From an uncultured Eubacteriales bacterium (GTDB taxonomy: Bacteria; Bacillota; Clostridia; Oscillospirales; CAG-272), in assembly GCA_958414825.1 (NCBI GenBank), contig CATYXQ010000005.1, positions 1 through 64,000 of the forward strand: a DNA stretch of 64,000 bases, read 5' to 3'. Position numbers and translations under genes: made by a program. Position 1 is the first letter of the stretch. Each line of letters starts with the position of its first letter. This document shows positions 60,816 through 64,000 of the stretch, piece by piece. Under the pieces are notes generated by a model, which was given only the letters and a program-made list of their open reading frames with translations, was not told the origin of the DNA and ran no database searches.

Positions 60816-62921
60816 TTACATTCTGTATTGCAGTTCCACGACGATATTGGTCACAAAGGACATCATGTTGCTGATAAGACTCGTAAACAAAATGCCGATG
60901 AACATGACAATCGCCATTCCGACAATTGTCGCCACAGTCATAACAATGTTTTTGCCAAGCGTATAGTCATGCGTCGTCTGGCTTCCAAAGAAGAGCAAAA
61001 GCCCCGTCCAGATAAAGCCGATGTTGGTAAGCAATGTCAGAATACTGGTCTCGGTTACCAGCACAGCATTGGAAATAATCGTAACCGGAAGTATCGTCAA
61101 AACAAGCGGGAACAGCGAATAACAGCTTGCCACAAAGACATCTTTTAAACTGCCTTCGCCCTCAAACAAAGTCGTCAGACACCAGTTGGAAATCACCCAC
61201 AGCATGACCGGCAGCAAAACCGAAACAGCCTGTGAAAAAATCGTAGTATAAACAGGCGTCGGCTGAACAATATATCCCCGTCCGATTGCATTATAGTAGA
61301 ACGTGAGAATCGTCAGCGCCAAAATCGTTATCGCTGCCCGCACTGAGCCGCGTTTTTCATGCTTCAAATCCCAAAATCCGTCAAACGGATGATAAATCAC
61401 ATGGAATACATAAAGCAATTCTTCCCAATAGGTTTTCTTGCCGACTTTAAGCGCGGTATCCCGATTTTTCTTCTTTGTATATTTGCTGAACAGTCTCCAC
61501 AAAAGTATCAGTGCAATCGCGCCGACCGGAAGCAATAGGAAATAATCATTGATCCACTGCTTCCGCACTTCCTGAAAAGCGGCGGAATAATTGGACGTAT
61601 CATAAGCCGCCTTATAATATTCCATAGCTTCGGTATAATTTCCCGAATTATACAGTGAACGACCGATGCCGATATAAGCAAGATCAAAGTTAGAATTGCG
61701 CTTTAAGATCTCCTGCCAGTACTCGATTGCCTTATCGAACTGACGATTCTTTTCATTTTCAACCGCAGAAATCAGAATATCGCCGTATTCCGTGCGTTTA
61801 TAAACCGTGAAGAGATCATCGCTCTTGTCAAGCAGAAGCATATAATCACCCTGGTACGCGACCGCTTCAATATTGGTCAGGTTACCAAGCTGTCCGCCGC
61901 TGTCTCCAAAAGCAAAGAGCAAATGACCGTTTTGATCGTACGTGTATACTTTCTGGCGTTTTTCATCAATGACTGACCAAGTTCCGGCAGGTCCGACCGC
62001 AACGTCTATCAATCTCGATACAGTTGAAGAATCTACGTTGACTTCTCCCGCCGGTGCGAAACGCGCCAAGCGGCTCATAACGTCCTTGCCGACCGCGTTC
62101 AGCTTTTTAACCGGATAATAGCGAGAGGATTTATTTCTGATCTGAGCATATTGATTTCTGGCGTCAATCGAAGAGGACGTTACGTAGATAAAGCCTTCAT
62201 CATCAATTGAAATGTTGTTATACTCCGTCGGAACATACGACATAGAAGATTTTCTCTGCTCCTCCGTCTGGAAGCGGCGCCAAAAAATTTCCCAAATGCT
62301 GTATGTAACTTTCTGCGCGCCGATAAATCCGGAAAAATCACCGTCCTGCGTCAGCACGATTACACCCTGATAGGTCGTAGAGGAAATAACGAAAATCCGA
62401 TCGTACTGATCTACCGCAACCGCAACCGGCTTGTAGATCGATTCTTCTCCAAACAGCGCACTGGTAGGCTTACCGAGAATCCTTTCAAAATTTCCATCCC
62501 GGTCGAAAATAACAATCCGGTTTGCATCGGTATCGCAAACATAAATGCTTTTATCCGTAACAAAGACGCCCGAGGGATTGGTAAAGCTGTCCGGAATGCC
62601 CTGATCGTTAATAAAATCCGTAATTGTAAATTTCAGCTTAAAGTTCGCATCCGTAACAATTATACGATTATTGGCCGCATCCACAATATAGACGTTTCCG
62701 TCGTCATCTACAAAGAGATCACGCGGATCGTCCATGGCCGTTTCGAGGCCGATATAGGCGGAATCCACATTCATAATCGGCGTGTATACCGTAGGCGATG
62801 TACGCGGGAACCCGTCTGTACCGTAGGTATACGTCACATATGGCTCTACCGCGCTTGCCGCCGGCATCAGCACAAACAGAAGCGAAAGCGAAAGAAGAAG
62901 TATTTTTTTCAAAGTTTTCAT
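60816..62921 (-). CDS. NHL beta-propeller, TPR and Yip1-domain membrane protein
   Basis: A 701-residue protein of unusual layout. A signal peptide (ILLLSLSLLFVLMPAASA) leads to a beta-propeller of NHL-type repeats: DDPRDLFVDDDGNVYIVDAANNRI, NPSGVFVTDKSIYVCDTDANRIVIF, KPVAVAVDQYDRIFVISS and RLIDVAVGPAGTWSVIDEKRQKVYTY. A TPR pair follows (AIEYWQEILKRNSNFDLAYIGIGRSLYNSGNYTEAMEYY, about 395-450). Then come one transmembrane helix (LLPVGAIALILLWRLF), a cytosolic loop (about 490-525) and a Yip1 domain with four to five helices to the C terminus. It lies between a MalG-type gene and the DUF5696 gene, 18 nt from the latter. A membrane-coupled sensor or organiser for the importer is plausible, but not shown. 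Confidence 0.83.
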   Translation of the reverse strand: MKTLKKILLLSLSLLFVLMPAASAVEPYVTYTYGTDGFPRTSPTVYTPIMNVDSAYIGLETAMDDPRDLFVDDDGNVYIVDAANNRIIVTDANFKLKFTITDFINDQGIPDSFTNPSGVFVTDKSIYVCDTDANRIVIFDRDGNFERILGKPTSALFGEESIYKPVAVAVDQYDRIFVISSTTYQGVIVLTQDGDFSGFIGAQKVTYSIWEIFWRRFQTEEQRKSSMSYVPTEYNNISIDDEGFIYVTSSSIDARNQYAQIRNKSSRYYPVKKLNAVGKDVMSRLARFAPAGEVNVDSSTVSRLIDVAVGPAGTWSVIDEKRQKVYTYDQNGHLLFAFGDSGGQLGNLTNIEAVAYQGDYMLLLDKSDDLFTVYKRTEYGDILISAVENEKNRQFDKAIEYWQEILKRNSNFDLAYIGIGRSLYNSGNYTEAMEYYKAAYDTSNYSAAFQEVRKQWINDYFLLLPVGAIALILLWRLFSKYTKKKNRDTALKVGKKTYWEELLYVFHVIYHPFDGFWDLKHEKRGSVRAAITILALTILTFYYNAIGRGYIVQPTPVYTTIFSQAVSVLLPVMLWVISNWCLTTLFEGEGSLKDVFVASCYSLFPLVLTILPVTIISNAVLVTETSILTLLTNIGFIWTGLLLFFGSQTTHDYTLGKNIVMTVATIVGMAIVMFIGILFTSLISNMMSFVTNIVVELQYRM

Positions 62922-62937
62922 TATAGAATACCTCCCC

Positions 62938-63810
62938 TTAATCCTTCATACCGCTCGAGCCCATTGTTTCGATAATGTTGCTCTGACAGATAATAAATAC
63001 GGTAATCGGCACAATCATCATTATAACCGTCGCCGCCGCGCCCACTCCGGCACGTGCAATACCGCCGGTAACAATCTGATTGATCGCATAGTTGAATGAC
63101 TTCAACTGCTCGCTGTAAATGTAAATCGAACTGCCCGCGTTCCAAAGGCCTTTGAAAGACTCAATCATCAGCGTAAGCCATGCCGGTTTAACCATCGGCA
63201 TTGCAATCACCCAGAAAGTCTTGAACTCGCTGGCGCCGTCCAAACGCGCGCTCTCCAAAACCTCAGTCGAAACGCCGGTTTCCATAAATTGTTTCATCAG
63301 ATACAATCCAAGCGAGGTGCAGAACGCCGGTACGATACGGGCAAGATAGGTATCCAGCCAGTGCAACGAACTCATGGTCAAGAAGTTTGCAATCGCCGTA
63401 ACCGTCTGATGAAACATCAGCGAATATACAACCATGTTGAAAAAGAATTTTCTGCCCGGGAAATTCATCTTTGCCAGCGCATAGGCTGCCATAGAGGAAA
63501 GCAAAAGGTTTCCGAATGTACCGGTGACCGAAACAAACACAGTATTGAATATGTATCTTGACAGCGGTACGTAGTTATCGCTCATCAGCGTGAACAAATC
63601 TCCGAAATTGGAGAACGTAGGATGCTGTACATAAAAGCGCGGCGGGAACATCCAGAGTTCGTCAAGCGGCTTTAGCGACTGACAAATAACATAAAACATC
63701 GGCAAAAACATAAATGCGCCCATAAGGACAAGGAAAAGATTAATCCCGAAATCACCGCCGCCGCTGCGGCTGAGGACAACTTTATGTTTGCGCGTTCTTA
63801 ATTTAGCCAT
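62938..63810 (-). CDS. carbohydrate ABC transporter permease, MalG type (second set)
   Basis: A 290-residue permease. It has a basic N terminus (MAKLRTRKHKVVLSR), six predicted helices and the EAA loop VLESARLDGASEFKTFWVIAMPMVKP. It is the counterpart of the partial MalF-type gene just upstream (1-nt gap) and is followed by the Yip1-domain gene after 16 nt. It differs clearly from the other MalG-type protein in this operon. The two pairs are therefore separate transporters or a heteromeric arrangement. Confidence 0.92.
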   Translation of the reverse strand: MAKLRTRKHKVVLSRSGGGDFGINLFLVLMGAFMFLPMFYVICQSLKPLDELWMFPPRFYVQHPTFSNFGDLFTLMSDNYVPLSRYIFNTVFVSVTGTFGNLLLSSMAAYALAKMNFPGRKFFFNMVVYSLMFHQTVTAIANFLTMSSLHWLDTYLARIVPAFCTSLGLYLMKQFMETGVSTEVLESARLDGASEFKTFWVIAMPMVKPAWLTLMIESFKGLWNAGSSIYIYSEQLKSFNYAINQIVTGGIARAGVGAAATVIMMIVPITVFIICQSNIIETMGSSGMKD

Positions 63811-63811
63811 A

Positions 63812-64000
63812 TTACTGTCCTATCTTCGATAATCCTTTCTTTATTATTAGGTTGGCGCCAACCATGATGATAAACAATATAACCGCGATTGCCGAAGCAT
63901 ATCCCATTTCGTAACGCTGTCCGCCATAGTCGTCAAGATGATGCATAATGGTATGCGCGGAATACTCAACGGACGGGAATCCGCAAAGTGCGGTTACGAT
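63812..64000 (-). CDS. carbohydrate ABC transporter permease, MalF type, 3' end only
   Basis: The last 62 residues of a permease whose start lies beyond the right edge. The sequence ends YASAIAVILFIIMVGANLII, KKGLSKIGQ and then stop, which is the last transmembrane helix and short basic tail of a MalF-type subunit, preceded by the periplasm-facing HHLDDYGGQRYEMG loop. It stops 1 nt before the MalG-type start. The solute-binding protein, if present, would be further right. Confidence 0.85.
   Translation of the reverse strand: MVTALCGFPSVEYSAHTIMHHLDDYGGQRYEMGYASAIAVILFIIMVGANLIIKKGLSKIGQ

Overview
The window looks like a chromosomal segment of a Gram-positive, probably anaerobic member of the Clostridia (Bacillota). 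I infer this from the sigma-A style promoters (TTGACA, 17 bp, TATAAT) with AGGAGG ribosome binding sites, single-chain PurL, PurE without PurK, formate-THF ligase, LuxS, type II pantothenate kinase, QueT, rubrerythrin, a coenzyme A-disulfide reductase-rhodanese fusion, an S-layer homology (SLH) anchored glycosidase and DUF5696/YIP1 sugar-uptake neighbours. The species cannot be named from the sequence alone. I saw no rRNA, CRISPR array, insertion sequence, integrase or phage module.

Layout. 1-7.5 kb: rpsT, then a leftward operon (ttcA-like, gpsA, unknown, ispD, ispF, rpe) and a small amidase gene meeting ligA end to end. 7.7-9.9 kb: DUF3006-like gene, plsY and a methyltransferase. 10-20.7 kb: purine operon purE-F-M-N-D-L-fhs behind a ZTP (pfl) riboswitch with an intrinsic terminator. 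21-21.5 kb: queT on the minus strand behind a preQ1-I riboswitch. 21.7-30.4 kb: two very large secreted paralogues with beta-helix modules and a GH43 domain, one lipid-anchored and one SLH-anchored, plus a decayed fragment of a third copy. 30.4-34.8 kb: MerR regulator and a divergent YitT-type membrane protein across a 19-bp-spacer promoter, a NUDIX hydrolase, a metallo-beta-lactamase-fold hydrolase, luxS and mntP. 34.8-38 kb: an envelope operon resembling Bacillus ydjGHI (SPFH, zinc-ribbon membrane protein, TPM protein).

38.2-52.7 kb: four tRNAs (Ser-TGA, Ser-GGA, Glu-TTC, Met-CAT), rubrerythrin, a thioredoxin/rhodanese/CoA-disulfide reductase group with a Crp/Fnr regulator, a MATE exporter, a radical SAM protein, an EF-G paralogue, an S24 repressor, coaW, a HAD hydrolase, two small unknowns and cca. 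53-64 kb: a cytosolic glycosidase-like protein, a CBS-domain protein and a leftward carbohydrate cluster: two MalF/MalG-type permease pairs around a DUF5696 protein and an unusual NHL-TPR-Yip1 membrane protein. This cluster runs off the right edge, and no solute-binding protein or ATPase is visible in the window.

How it fits together. The purine operon makes IMP precursors, and Fhs feeds the 10-formyl-THF used by PurN. ZTP, which accumulates when 10-formyl-THF is short, would switch the operon on. The GH43 pair and the DUF5696/YIP1 transporter cluster suggest a life on complex glycans, with surface hydrolysis, ABC uptake and cytosolic trimming. The sulfur and rubrerythrin genes suggest defence against peroxide and persulfide stress in an anaerobe.
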